Source: Sympetrum striolatum
Lineage: Eukaryota > Arthropoda > Insecta > Odonata > Libellulidae
DNA: 64,000 bases
Assembly (NCBI GenBank): GCA_947579665.1
Contig: OX388345.1
Location: forward strand, 36,795,849-36,859,848
Reading direction: 5' to 3'
A program made the position numbers and the translations under genes. The notes beneath the pieces were generated by a model, which searched no databases, had not been told where the DNA came from, and worked only from the letters and a program-made list of their open reading frames with translations. Position 1 is the stretch's first letter. Each line of letters starts with the position of its first letter. Positions 13,865 through 25,527 of this stretch are shown here, in pieces.

Positions 13865-15013
13865 GGGTGCTCTAACGTGAAAACTAAAATTCGTATCAAT
13901 ACCAAACTTCATACATAGTATTGTGGTGTGTGCTGTCAGAGTTGATTAGTTTTTGGAGTAAATCCGTTAACCGGAAGTCGAGCTTTATTCATTAAAGCTC
14001 ATTTCCGGTTTTCAAAATATCTCCATAAATATGATATATACGTCTCTTAAATTACTTATAAAAGTTTTAGATAATATAATTTACTATAACTTTTGTATTG
14101 AACACATATTTTTTGTATCACCAGTTGATTAGGAGTTATTCGTGAAATACCGATAAACCGGAAGAATATGATTATGTACTTTGTGGGCGCTCTAACATGA
14201 GAACTATTTGTCGGATCAACACCAAATTTCATATATAGTACTTTTATTACAGTTGTTAGAGTTGATTAGTTTTTGGAGTAAATCGGCTGACCGGAATTTG
14301 AGTTTCATTCTTCAAAGCTCATGTCCGGTTTTCAATATATCTCCATAAATATGATATTTAGGTATATACTATTATTGATAAATGTTTTATAAAATTTAAT
14401 TTACTATAACTTTTGTATGAATTATATTTTTGTATCGCTGATTGTTTAGGAGTTATCCATGAAATACTGATAAACCGGAAGTTGCTGATTATGTACGTTG
14501 TGTAAAGCTCATATCTTGTTTTCAAAATATCTCCATAAATATGATATATACGTCAATTAAATTACTTATAAAAGTTTTAGATAATATAATTTACTATAAC
14601 TTTTGTGTTTATCATATTTTTGTATCACCGGTTGATTAAGAGTTATTCGTGAAATACCGATAACCCGGAAGTAGCTGTTATGTACTTTGTGGGCGCTCTA
14701 ACATGAAAACCGTTCGTTGTATCAAATCCAAATTTTACATATAGTGTTTTTGTTGGTGTCGTTAGAGTTGATTAGTTTTTGGAGTAAATCGGTTGACCGA
14801 AAGTCGAGTTTTATTCTTCAAAGCTCATTTCCGGTTTTCAAAATATCTCCATAAATATGATATTTAGGTATATACTATTATTTATAAATGTTTTATAAAA
14901 TTAAATTTACTATAACTTTTGTATAAAACATATTTTTGTATCACTGATTATTTAGGAGTTATTCATGAAATACTGATAAACCGGAAGTTGCTGATTATGT
15001 ACGTTTTGGGCGC
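13865..15013. repeat. ~318-bp tandem repeat, 3 full copies and 1 shortened
   Basis: The marker GGG(C/T)GCTCTAAC starts copies at 13865, 14185 and 14691, and a broken start is at 15008. Steps are 320 and 317 bp. The third copy, from about 14502, lacks its first ~130 bp and begins at the AAAGCTCAT block. Each full copy holds a hairpin formed by ACCGGAAGT and ATTTCCGGT; in copy 1 the stem also includes GAGCTTTA/TAAAGCTC. Each also has the block TCTCCATAAATATGATAT and a GAAATAC(C/T)GATAA(A/C)CCGGAA block. It lies wholly inside the terminal-repeat element, so it is internal to that element and not an independent satellite here. Confidence 0.9.
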
Positions 15014-15373
15014 TCTGGGCTCAATGGGCGAAAGGCCAAATTCTTCTTTTTTCATCGAGCATGTCCCGAAAAACATTATTTATAATGTTTGTGACGTCAA
15101 AGATAATAATATATAAATTAATCACTCATCTTCCAAGTTTAGATTGAATATAGAGTTCGAAATTACTGTCGTAGATAAATATTTACATCTTATATATGGA
15201 GAAAGTCATGTGCTGGCCACATCAGATTTTTCCATATTTACTTACTTCGACAAGGATTACTCTCTGCTTCATTGTATTATTTGACAAGGATTATTCTCTG
15301 CTGTTATTGTAAATCTATAACTACATGACTATGACTGTGTTCTAATCTGTATCACTACTCATTATTATGGTTA

Positions 15374-15449
15374 TTAAGAGCTAAATGGAAGATGGGACTT
15401 TTTAATCCCAATTTCGCCCAATAAAGACGTTATTATTATTATTATTTTA
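15374..15449 (+). mobile_element. LINE-like 3' end with (TTA)n tail
   Basis: Same layout as 7076-7152: GGAAGATGGGAC, then a short hairpin (GGGA...TCCC), CCCAATTTCGCCCAATAAAG and a TTA tail. The hairpin bases differ from copy 1 in a paired way (an A-T pair has become G-C). Upstream, at about 15243-15310, a ~30-bp sequence ending ACAAGGATTA(C/T)TCTCTGCT is present twice. Confidence 0.7.
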
Positions 15450-15830
15450 AATTGAAAATGATCGTCGAAGTAGCAGGAAATGAGGGTGGTTAAGAGGGAG
15501 GATGGTTAAATGGAGACCTTATAATGAGGGGAGAATGGTAACAGAAAGGTAGAAGAGTACTAAGGAGACAAGAGGAATAGGGTGAGGATGAATCGAGAAA
15601 GAGGAAGGAAGAATGACTAAGAGAGTATAGAAAGAGGGTGTAACGGTGAGAGGGTGGTTAGTAGTTTCGTAAGGGGAGGAACAAGGTGACTAAAGACGAG
15701 GATCAGAAGGAATGGTGGCGAAGAAAGAGCGAAGTAAAAGCGAGAGGGATTTTCTTTTTGGAGATAAGAGAGTTTTAGGAGGGCTCTTTAAATAGTACTA
15801 GGGGAAAGACGAAAGCGAAAGTCTAGACGC
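15450..15830. other. purine-rich block on the plus strand
   Basis: About 380 bp dominated by A and G (GAGGG, GGAAG, AGAGG) with very few pyrimidine runs. No gene. Such tracts recur through the window on either strand. Confidence 0.7.
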
Positions 15831-18800
15831 GGGCATTGCGAGCATAAACACGCCAGAAGAAGAAAATAAACGTGACGGGCACGTCTCTTTGATTTTTACA
15901 AATCAATAAAGAATCTTAACGCTCGTACACATGTTTATGGACGAGAGGCGGTTCTAAAACCGTCGATTATCGAAAGAATAATAATTTCGCGCTCTCATTC
16001 GCCTGTCGTAAGAAACGGAGCTCGACTCACGAATTGCACTTTTGGAATAAAGTTTTACGAGTGGCCTATTGGAGCTCGGACTTCATAAAGTGGGATAGAA
16101 ATCGGGTGATAAAATGATATTCCTCCACCTCTCAATGGCAATAACAATCTAAACCCTCAATATCGAGTTACATTTAAAGTTAAAATGGATTGCACCACCC
16201 ATATCTCACTTAACAGTTTGCAACGATTTTCTTTATGAAATAGAACAGCGTGGGATTTTAAGTTAATGAAAATGGTGCATTTCCTTACATATAGTTGGTA
16301 ATTTTTATTGCCTTCAATGCCTTATAGCTCCTTAGATATAAATGGAAGACTTTGAGTTGTTTTGAAATTGATTTCGCCGAGATTAAATAAATATTTTCTG
16401 ATTAGCTCCGTATTCGAAATTATTACAAGAGTGAAATGCTTTTCAATTATTATTCTAAATTCAATGCTGTCCGGGTTATTTATTTTTATCTTCACAAAAC
16501 AATTTATTATATTTTCCTTGGTAAATGTAGTGCCTTCATCATTGTTATTTAAACTTATTCAATCAATTATTCCTAATTAAAGGTGCATGTGGATTATTTT
16601 GTCCATTCACTTGCAATGCTAGCTTTGCCATTGCTGTCATCTGTAATGCAATACCAACTGTTAAATGCAGGATCGAATATTTTCGTTTTAAAAAAAGCAA
16701 AAGGGTCAACATTGCAGAAAAAATGTGTAAACGGCGATAGAAAATTCACGATGTTTTAGTAGTAATAAAAATAACAATGCACTTAGTTTCCTTAAACAAT
16801 TGTTTCAATCAAGACGGGTATATAGGCGAACGTCGAATTAATTCATCGACCACCATATAATTTTGAGAAATTCTAAGGACCTCGGTTATATTTTTCGCTG
16901 AAGTCTGAATAATTTTGCTTAATGTGAATACCATGGTGAAAATTCAAAGTTCGTTTTCCTATTTATCGAATAAAACCCACCAATCTTTAATTTTCACGTT
17001 TTTTCAGCTATAATTACATAGTTTCGTAACACAACTGCCAATAGCAAGTTTATCTCGAGCCTAAGATAAAAAAATGTGAACGGAAATCATGCTCGTGACT
17101 TACCTGAGGTGAGAAACACGTGTACCACCCATATGTCGACGGATTCTTGAAATCAATCCAGGAATCGACGCAGTGCGAATCATAATGTGGTTGCTTAGTA
17201 GGGGCGCATCGTAAAATCGGACATCGGAACGGAGTGCATGGGCGTTATGGAATTTAGGGGAGAGATGGTGATTCAGTGGTGTTGAGGAACTTTGGTTGGT
17301 TTAAATAGTAGCAAGGACGAACGTAACATAAGAAGTAGGATAGGAAGCTGAGTCCTACGAACGTAAATAGATCGATGGGAACTATGTGCGAAACGGTAGG
17401 AAGTGATAGGAAGGGAGAACGAATAGAGAGGACATTTATGTACATACATATATGTCTTAGTGAGGAAGTTGAAGTCTTACAAACCACTTCCATTGGAAAA
17501 GTAAAATTAATCTTCCTTTTATAATAATACTACGCTTACTTTGGATCAGAGTTTATATAGGATAAAACGTATTGAGGATCTTAAATGAATGAGGCTCATG
17601 AAAAATGTATGCTACAGAAAATAACGATGGAATTATATGCATTACAAAGTTTGAGAAATTTGCTAGGTTGATAAGTAGAACAGCCATTATTTGATGGGGA
17701 AAAATTGCCTTTGCTTTATGTATCAAGTCTTAAAAGGGACCGATTCGGAAATGATTTGTGATGGTTTCAATTCACAATTTTCTGGAGTAATTTAGTTTGT
17801 AATTATCATCTTGAGATATACTATACCATAATCTTTTCTCAAACTGCGGAAAAATGCCTAGAAAATCCTCAAACGTTTGCTCCTTGTAATAAAATAAAAT
17901 TGTATAAAATATTTTTATAATATTTCAGAGGAAGACCAATTTAATGCATGCTTGTTTATCGATATTCTACATTTTCGCAGGTTGTACGATTTGTTAATCT
18001 GATCTCACCTTTAATTCCAACTTTTTGCTCCCTTTTCAGAGTTACTCTCATAACAATGATAATCTATTTAATTCTTTCAAGCACTTATGTCTTTTGAAAC
18101 ACATTCGTATCCACAGCACCTTCCTCTTAATCTACATTTCCTTCCTTAGGTCACATGTTGACCATACTCTTTTGATTGCTTAAAGTATGTTTTCGTTCCA
18201 AAGTAGCTTTCTTCAATATATTTATTAATTTTTGAATTGCGGCTCTAACATGTCTTTAATATTAACATAGCTCTCTCTTAATTAAAGATCGTCCAAAATT
18301 TTCTGACTTATTTATATTATTAATAAGATTTGCTTTCCAATAATCTGAGTTCATCATCTATTTATTTAGAAATCAAGATTAATGGTTTTCATGGTTTCCT
18401 TCCCTTTCTCCTATCTTCTCCTAATATTTTTACTATTTTGAGCTTTCCCTGCCGTGAGTGTGTTATTACCCCCAAAATGAAAAAAAACTTTATAGTCCTT
18501 AATTTTGATCTTTATTATCAACATATATAAATAAATACAGGTTATTTGCTTGTTTCTAATGTATTGTCGCACCCTCAGTAGCCTTCTTTGACGGGAGCAT
18601 TTTCCGAGTTCATCTCTTCAAACTCCTCGAATCTCCGGAACATATTTGTACTGTATCAAGTGCCACAGGTTTTCAAATTTTTCAATATGTTTTTCAAAAA
18701 TATTTCCCATGCTTATTTAGTGAAATACGTGTTTCTAAAAACCTAAGTGCGGCTTTATTACACTCTCTGAGAAGACCGATGAAAAATGAAATGAATGGTA

Positions 18801-21047
18801 CCCCAACTACACCTTACAGGAAGATAGCTCATGGATGCTCTTTTTATATCTAGATTGTAGCCGCACTTTTGCAGTAATCTCTTTACGTATTCGTAATCGT
18901 TGTCTCTCTAAACTTCTCTCGCTTGAGATGGACGCTTTGTCGAGGAGCGTGGGCTTGAAGCGTTCTCCTTCAGGGTAACTCTCATCTCCTTTGACTCTCG
19001 TCGTCCGAGCCAAGCGCCTCTCAACTTACGAGGAATTTTCGCATTCGTGACGATTCTTCCACAGCATCTGCATTTTTCCTTCAGTCGTCAACCTTGAAGA
19101 TATCCACTTTTATTACTGATCATATGCTTTGTGCAACTTACGGTCATACATCTCGAGAACAATTGTAGTAATTTAATCTTGTTAATAATTAAGTAGATAT
19201 CGCTGAGATCTTTAGAACAAATATTACATAAGGCCTGAATCAGACTCAATTTATTGATTTATATTTCATTCTGTCTATAGTTGTCCATCGTAAAAGATTA
19301 TTGCTTTCTTCGTTTATTAGCTTTCGGGGGCAATGAAAACTGCTCCTATTTGGTTTCATCTAAGAATATTTTAGTGAATTACACTATATTGGCTATAATA
19401 TCACTGAAATATTTGGCTGTGATATTACTGAAATCCGTTTAGTTTTGGTTTCCATATGCATTTATCTTCAAATCTTAAATAGTTAATTATTTCCGCTCAT
19501 TCTACATTATTGAGTAATATTAAATATGGAACGTATTCTTTATAGGTAGAATGGGTTTTAATTTATTTTTACATCGTTTGATATGCTAGGTTTAAACGAT
19601 TTCTTTAATATTTAGAAATGGATGGATATTGGAAGATTTTCAATACCAATACCAAAATAGTACTAATTTGATATCATCCTTAAGGTTACTGAAGGTTTTT
19701 TTAGATCATTACTTTACTTTTTGAATAGTTCAGCCTATATTGCGTTCCAATTTTTTAGACGGATTAGCCGCTGTAGACAGCGTATGTAAATTTCGAATGT
19801 ACTCAATGAATCATAATTTTCTTCATTTAATCGAGGATTTCTACATAATAATGAGGCTATGTTTGCAGCGCGGGGGAAGAAGTATATGAGATTTGATTCC
19901 CTCACTAGCCATCATTACTGACTTGAACATCTGGAACGCGAGATAGTATAAAATATGGAGCCAAAGGTCTTAAAAATCTACATCTACATATTTAACCTGC
20001 AAGCCGTAATACTATTATGTAGCTTTTATATTATCCATACCCTTTTCAAAATCTTTTCTAAAAGGTGATTCGGAGGTGGTGAACGGTCATCAATATCCCT
20101 TAACACAAAGTAGGCTCCGCCTCATTTCATCTCTTTTTAAACATTGTAAGAAACGGCTTCTAAATTTCCATTCTCCTCCACCCTCGTTTCGGAAATAGTC
20201 TCCGAAGAAGGTGTCAGAAAACCAATTACCGTCTCGCTCGAGGCAAGGTTCGAAAGGCGGACCTTTTACTGAAACCCCTCTGCCACCGTCCCTTGTGCGT
20301 GAAAAATGTTCGCAAAAACATTCTGCTTAAACGCAACTGTCAAGGCTAATCGATTTCATACGTTTCGTTAACCGGCGCCCGTGCGGTTGGGAAATGCAGA
20401 GATTGAATGGGCGGTTGTGGTGAGTTCTCTGTTTATGGGAAGGAGAATGGGATTTCAGGAAAGGGAAAGGAGAAACAAGTTATTGGTGAGACCCGTTCAA
20501 CGTGCTACACTTCACGCTATTAAGTGATTTTTCCGGGTCGATGCCAGAAATGTGTTCGATTCTTGGGGATCGCAAGCGAATAATGCGCGATAAATTACGG
20601 TCTTCAACAAACTAAGAGACCTTGTCATTCTGGTGGACTCAAACAAGATGGAATTAAAATTTTACGCAGCACGAAGAAGCGTGCGACTTAAACCCAAGGT
20701 TAAACGAGTAGTGCTGTTGTAATTCGAAGGAGATAGTGGTAGGCTTTTCAAATGAACCTACGTTATCTTTACATTGCTAGTTTTATTGCTATCTCTAATT
20801 ATATGTATGTACAATTTAGATGATACAACTCGATCCATTAATGATTTGGATAGTTTTTATCTTTCAACGTGATCATTTTTTATTTCTGCCTTTGGGTTTT
20901 CAAAGGGTTTCTCTCCCGACTTTGGGCGAATGCCTGGGAAATACTAATTTTTTAGTCTCCTCTATGTTGTGTTATAATATTATTCCACTCACCCATTAAA
21001 AATTACCTACGACGAGCTAGTTTGGAAGAATGAGGCTTACTAGGCAA
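15831..21047. other. unassigned AT-rich sequence, no gene seen
   Basis: About 5.2 kb without a recognisable gene, RNA or transposon end. Open frames at 16362-16580, 17254-17493, 18330-18530 and 18807-19013 are 66-79 codons. The last one (minus strand) is rich in Arg, Lys and Glu and looks more protein-like than the rest, but it is closed by an in-frame TAA just upstream and has no motif I recognise. Confidence 0.5.
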
Positions 21048-21083
21048 GATGAGGAGTGAGGTAGTTTGCCCTTGCTTACCTCA
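21048..21083 (+). repeat. interspersed repeat fragment, copy 1
   Basis: AGATGAGGAGTGAGGTAGT followed by TTGCCCTTGC is shared, with one change, with 28061-28091. The flanks differ, so this looks like a short piece of a dispersed element of unknown class. Confidence 0.5.
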
Positions 21084-22179
21084 CCGAAACATAATGTTGT
21101 AAGGGGAACATGCTAGCACAGGTGAAGTTTGATACCTCTACGAGTGAAACTTTTCTTAGCATTCCATTAAGAGAGATCTTAATTTGTGCCGTACTCATTA
21201 GCCATTAATAAGACTGTAACAAATTTAAATGCAAGATTCATCTTTCCTTATCCCTTGCCAGATAAATAAGGAAAAATAATGGATCCATATGAAATGTTAG
21301 CAAGAACACTATTTTAGTAAGAATTTGCATTAATTGGTATATGTGACGATGCCACCGGATAGTAGTCTTCTTGTGACATGATAATAGTAATAATGTAGCG
21401 ATTGAAATGGTTTTCGTTAAACGAAAGAGCAGCTTCCACGCCGTCGCTTCATCTTTAGAGTATGGAAAATTCCGGAAAGTAGCGGAATCTCGCAGAAGAG
21501 AGTGGGAGTAGCGAGAAGAGCAATTAAAGAAGGCTCGCGAGGATTCGTCATTGTTATTCTCCGGCACATTTTTTTTCTTCAAACAGAAGCGAGTCAAGAG
21601 GCTTCGGGTAAAGAGTCGTGTCACGGAATAGGTGGGGGAAGGGAAAAGCGCAAGATGAGAGTGTACACATCTAGAGAGAGAGAAAAACGAGCAACGAAAT
21701 TCGTTGCAGCGTGCCAGCTTCTCTAAAATGAATATGTTTTTTGTTTCTTTACGGAACCCAGAGGGCGGAGTGAGAGAGAGAGTGAGGTAAGGAGGGAAGC
21801 GAAGGAGTGACCCGGGAGAGAAAAGAGAATTGTATTGTATTGATGTAAATACTTCACTATTATTTCATACATATAGATTGCCAATATGTAGGCAGTTGTT
21901 TACGGGAGAGTTAAGCAGTTTGCCATGTCTGTGTACCTTGACGTTCCTTCATTGTTCGAACAATTACATTTCTAGATTTTATTCTTGGTTGAATCGAATT
22001 ATCTCGTTTAACAATTTCCTACCTTTATTATCATTCTTTATCGTTCTGTTCTGTTCTGTATCGTTATGAAATATATGTATATTTGAGACAATTAAATATA
22101 TTAAATACTTTTATCATAAACTGGACATAGAAACAGTGTTTAATGTGGTGTATCAATGGAGTTATTAGCATCTATAACT
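21084..22179. other. unassigned sequence, no gene seen
   Basis: No recognisable gene. 21500-21830 is purine-rich with GAGAGA runs. The overlapping open frames on both strands (21238-21624 minus, 21502-21726 plus) lack domains and look like products of that composition. Confidence 0.5.
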
Positions 22180-23290
22180 ATATATAAAATGTTGCTTGCA
22201 TACTGCAAGCAGATCGACAACACTAATTTCATATCGGGACGGACATCAAAAGAAAAAAAATTCAAAATATTCGTAGAATTCGCTGCAATTTAATCGCCTG
22301 GCAGCGAACCCCGGTCTTCCTGGTGTACTTACTATGCAGCAAAATAGAAGATTACCATATCAAACTATGTGTGAAAATTCAAGCAAAACTATTAGATGCA
22401 ACTACCTCAAACGACGTCCTACTATTCACATACACTCCTTATTTGAGAAATTATAATGTGCTCTGGCATCGAACCCAGGAACAGCATGGTCTTATCTATT
22501 TTTATTTCTTAAACAAAGTGTTAATATACATCTTCCATCTAAGCAAGAGCTCCCTTACATATCGATAAATGCATAAAAAAATTATGAAAAGATACCCCAT
22601 AGTATTATATATGGGGGATATTTTTACCGCCCGGCATCGAACCCGGGTCTTTCAGGCAATACTTTCTATGCAGCACAACAGAAAAACACCATCTCTAACC
22701 GAGTATGCAAATTCAAGCAGAAATATTGGTTACAACTGCCTTAAATGACGTCCTACTTTTCCTTTATATTCCTTATGAGAGAAACGTTATTGTGCTCTGG
22801 CTTCGAACCCAGGAATAGTACGGTCTTATGAAAATTTTTTTCTTAAACCAATACTTACTATATATCTTCCAGCCAAGCACGAACATCCTATCATTTCGAT
22901 AAGTGCATCTAAAAAAATAATGAAAAACGGCTCCCATGTATTTTAAAGGGCAGATCTTTGCATCGTCCTAGCATCGAACCCAGGATAACTTTTGTAAAAG
23001 TGATTCATGTTTTCGAAAGTCCAAGACCATAAATATAGGCACCTTAAGTTTTACTTCTCTACCTATCCGGAAAGTATTTTTTTTTAATTCCCGAAAATCA
23101 CGGCAATGCATTCAAACGGGAAAAATCGGGACTTTGGGGCCCTCTGGAATTGAACCTATGACACAGAGGATCAAAGTCTCTTTTTTCCTGGGGGTTTCAC
23201 GTTATGGCCAATATGTCATAAAAATTTCAGATCAATGACGCTTGTAGTTTAGGCTGTGAATTTGTATCCTATCTATCTATCTATCTATAT
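22180..23290 (-). repeat. unit 1 of a 1.1-kb repeat with six B-box/T-arm-like motifs
   Basis: The unit opens with AAAATGTTGCTTGCATACTG, which contains the perfect palindrome GCTTGCATACTGCAAGC, and ends in a CTAT microsatellite (about 23269-23289). On the minus strand six motifs match or nearly match the pol III B box GGTTCGANNCC: plus-strand positions 22300, 22465, 22633, 22799, 22970 and 23146. The steps are 165, 168, 166, 171 and 176 bp. The pair of modules at 22300/22465 resembles the pair at 22633/22799, so this unit contains an internal dimer that units 2 and 3 lack. The A-type module also keeps a hairpin like an anticodon arm (CTAT/ATAG). No protein is encoded. A tRNA/SINE-derived origin is inferred. 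Confidence 0.8.
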
Positions 23291-24370
23291 AGGTATACGA
23301 GTAAAATGTTGCTTGCATACTGCAAGCAGATCGACAACACTATTTTCATGTCGGCATCATATCGGGACGGCCATCAAAAGAAAAAATGGATTGAAATTTT
23401 TCTTAAAATTCACTGAAATTCCATCGTGTGGCATCTAACCCGGGTCGTTACTGTTGAACTTACTATGCAGCACAATAGAACATCGCCATCTCTAAGTATG
23501 TGTGAAAATTCAAGCAGAAATATGGGCTTCAACTGCCTCAAAAGACGTTCTCATTTTCACGAATTTAAATGGCTCTCTGGATTCGAACCAAGGACGATCT
23601 TGGAAATCTAAAAAATGTTTCTGAAAGTTATTTATGATCTCTATCTACATGCCGAATTTCAAGTTTCTATATTGTTGGAAAAGGGTTCAAAATAATTATT
23701 GAAAATAGGTTCAGTTACTGATATCAGAGACGCCTGGTGTCAAACCCAGGAAACATTGACAGCTGGGAATGCACAGTTTGATTTCTATACACTAAATCGT
23801 TTTTAGTGCAAAGTTTGATGTCTTTATCATGCCGGGAAGTATCTATAATTTGTTTCCGTTATCTCCGTAAGAAATGCATTGAGGAATTTAAATGGCCCTC
23901 TGGGATCGAACCAAGGACCATCAGCGAATATGTAAAATTTGATCCTGAAATTTATTATTAATCTCCAACTCCATGCCGAATTTTAAGTTTCCAGGCCATC
24001 GGGAAAGGGTCCAAAAAAAATCTTAAAAATCGCCACAATGCAATTTAAACGGCCGATTTTTGCCCCGACCTAGCATCGAACCCAGGATATTTTCCGTAAA
24101 ACACATTAATGTTTTCAATAGATCATGACTATATATATAGGCTCCTTGAGTTTTGACTCGCTACCTATCCGGAAAGTATTTTTTTTTAATTCCCGAAAAT
24201 CAAAGCAATGCATTTAAACGGGAAAAATCGGGACTTTGAGGCCCTCTGGAATCGAACCCATGACATCGAGGTTCAAAATCGCAATTTTTCTGGAGGTTAT
24301 ACGTTATGGCCAATATGTCGTAAAAATTTCAAGCCATTGACGCTAGTGGTTTAGCCTGTGACTTTGTATC

Positions 24371-24401
<31 letters not shown>
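23291..24401 (-). repeat. unit 2 of the 1.1-kb B-box-like repeat
   Basis: Starts with TACGAGTAAAATGTTGCTTG, 1117 bp after the matching point in unit 1, and ends in a TA microsatellite (about 24376-24401). B-box-like motifs on the minus strand lie at 23430, 23579, 23736, 23902, 24072 and 24248 (steps 149, 157, 166, 170, 176). Several are exact, for example GGTTCGATCCC and GGTTCGATTCC; those at 23430 and 23736 have a changed base in the core. Between motifs the modules share blocks such as AATGCATT(T/G)AAACGG and GGGACTTTG, so they appear to be diverged monomers of one ancestral sequence. The open frames here (23256-23438, 23426-23611) are repeat translations. Confidence 0.85.
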
Positions 24402-24402
<1 letters not shown>

Positions 24403-25521
24403 GAATATATGATACGAGTAAAATGTTGCTTGCATACTGCAAGCAGATCGGCAATACTAATTTTATATCGGCATCACATCGGGACGGTCCTCATAAGAAA
24501 AAAAGAAGGATTTAATTTTTTCTTAAATTTGCTGAAATTTCATCGTCTGGCATCGAACCTGGGTCTTACTGGTAAAACTACAATGAAACACAATAAAAGA
24601 TCACCATCTCTAACTATGTGTGAAAATTCAAGCAGAAATATTGGCTACAACTGCCTCAAAAGACGCACTAATGTTCACGAAGATAAATGGCTCTCGGGAC
24701 TCGAACCAAGGACGATCTTGGAAATCTAAAAAATGTTTCTGAAAGGTATTAATCATCTCAATCTATATGTCAAATTTCAAGTTTCTATATGATTGGGAAA
24801 GGTTTCAAAATAATTCCTAAAAATCGGATCAACTTCTGATTGCAGAGACACCTGGTGTCGATCCCAGGACACATTGATAGCTGTGAATGCATAGTTTTAT
24901 TTGTTATGTCTTGCCCCTCTACCATGCAAAGTTTGAAGTCGATAGCATGCCGGGAAGTACCTAAAATTTGTATCCGTTATCTCCGTAAGAAATGCATTGA
25001 GGAATTTAAATGTCCCTCTGGGATCGAACCAAGGACCAGCAGCGAATATGAAAAAATCGATTATGATATATTTTTATGGTATCTAATCTCATACCGAATT
25101 TCAAGTTTCTATGCCATCGGAAAAGGGTCCAAACAAAATCTTAAAAATCGCCACAATGCATTTTAAACGGCCGATTTTTGCCCCGACCTAGCATCGAACC
25201 AAGGATAATATTCGTAGATGTCTTTATGGTTTCCTTTAGATATGCACGGCATCTAACGATCCCTTGAATTTCAACTCTCTCCTTTTCCGGGAAGTGCCTC
25301 AAAAAAATTTTCGAAAATCCCCGCCATATAATCTTATGGGGAAAATCGCGACTTTGGGGGCTTCTGGAATCGAACTAATGACACCGAGGTTCAAAGTCGG
25401 CTTTTTCCTGGAGGTTACACGTTATGGCCAATACGTGGTAAAAATTTCGAGTCAATGACGCCAGTAGTTTAGCCTGTGAATTAGTATCCTATCTGGGTAT
25501 CTGGGTATCTGGGTATCTGGG
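24402..25521 (-). repeat. unit 3 of the 1.1-kb B-box-like repeat
   Basis: Again 1117 bp after the matching point in unit 2, and ending in four exact copies of TATCTGGG (25490-25521). Minus-strand B-box-like motifs are at 24549, 24697, 24854, 25020, 25190 and 25366 (steps 148, 157, 166, 170, 176), nearly the same spacing as unit 2. Units 2 and 3 are much more alike than either is to unit 1 in the first half. The long open frames at 24358-24729 and 24840-25166 run through the repeat and match frames of unit 2 only because the DNA is duplicated. Confidence 0.85.
25490..25521. repeat. (TATCTGGG)4 microsatellite
   Basis: Four exact 8-bp copies form the end of unit 3. The other two units end in CTAT and TA repeats at the same place. 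Confidence 0.95.
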
Positions 25522-25527
25522 TATATC

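Larger units (their letters stand above)
13669..15209. mobile_element. non-autonomous element with short terminal inverted repeats
   Basis: The left end TTACTTTCTCCATATA (13669-13684) is mirrored at the right end by TATATGGAGAAAGTCA (15194-15209), with one mismatch over 16 bp. The left end is itself part of a hairpin (TACTTTCTC at 13670 pairing with GAGAAAGTA ending at 13702, with TATAC/GTATA inside). The same hairpin occurs alone at 31.98 kb, so the motif is interspersed. Inside lie a GT microsatellite and a ~318-bp tandem repeat; no transposase is visible. A clear target-site duplication could not be fixed, so the outer limits and the transposon class are inferred. Confidence 0.6.

Noticed and set aside
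18807..19013. Charged 68-codon minus-strand frame
   Set aside because: Composition looks protein-like, but an in-frame stop lies just upstream, and no motif or splice site supports it.
24358..25166. Two long open frames that match frames at 23256-23611
   Set aside because: The protein similarity comes from the DNA repeat itself. Frames are not kept in the third unit and cross the B-box motifs.
22300..25376. CRISPR-like regularly spaced motif
   Set aside because: Spacing is 148-176 bp, spacers are related to one another, and the context (tRNA-Ser genes, SINEs, LINE-like tails) is eukaryotic. The motif is a tRNA B box, not a CRISPR repeat.
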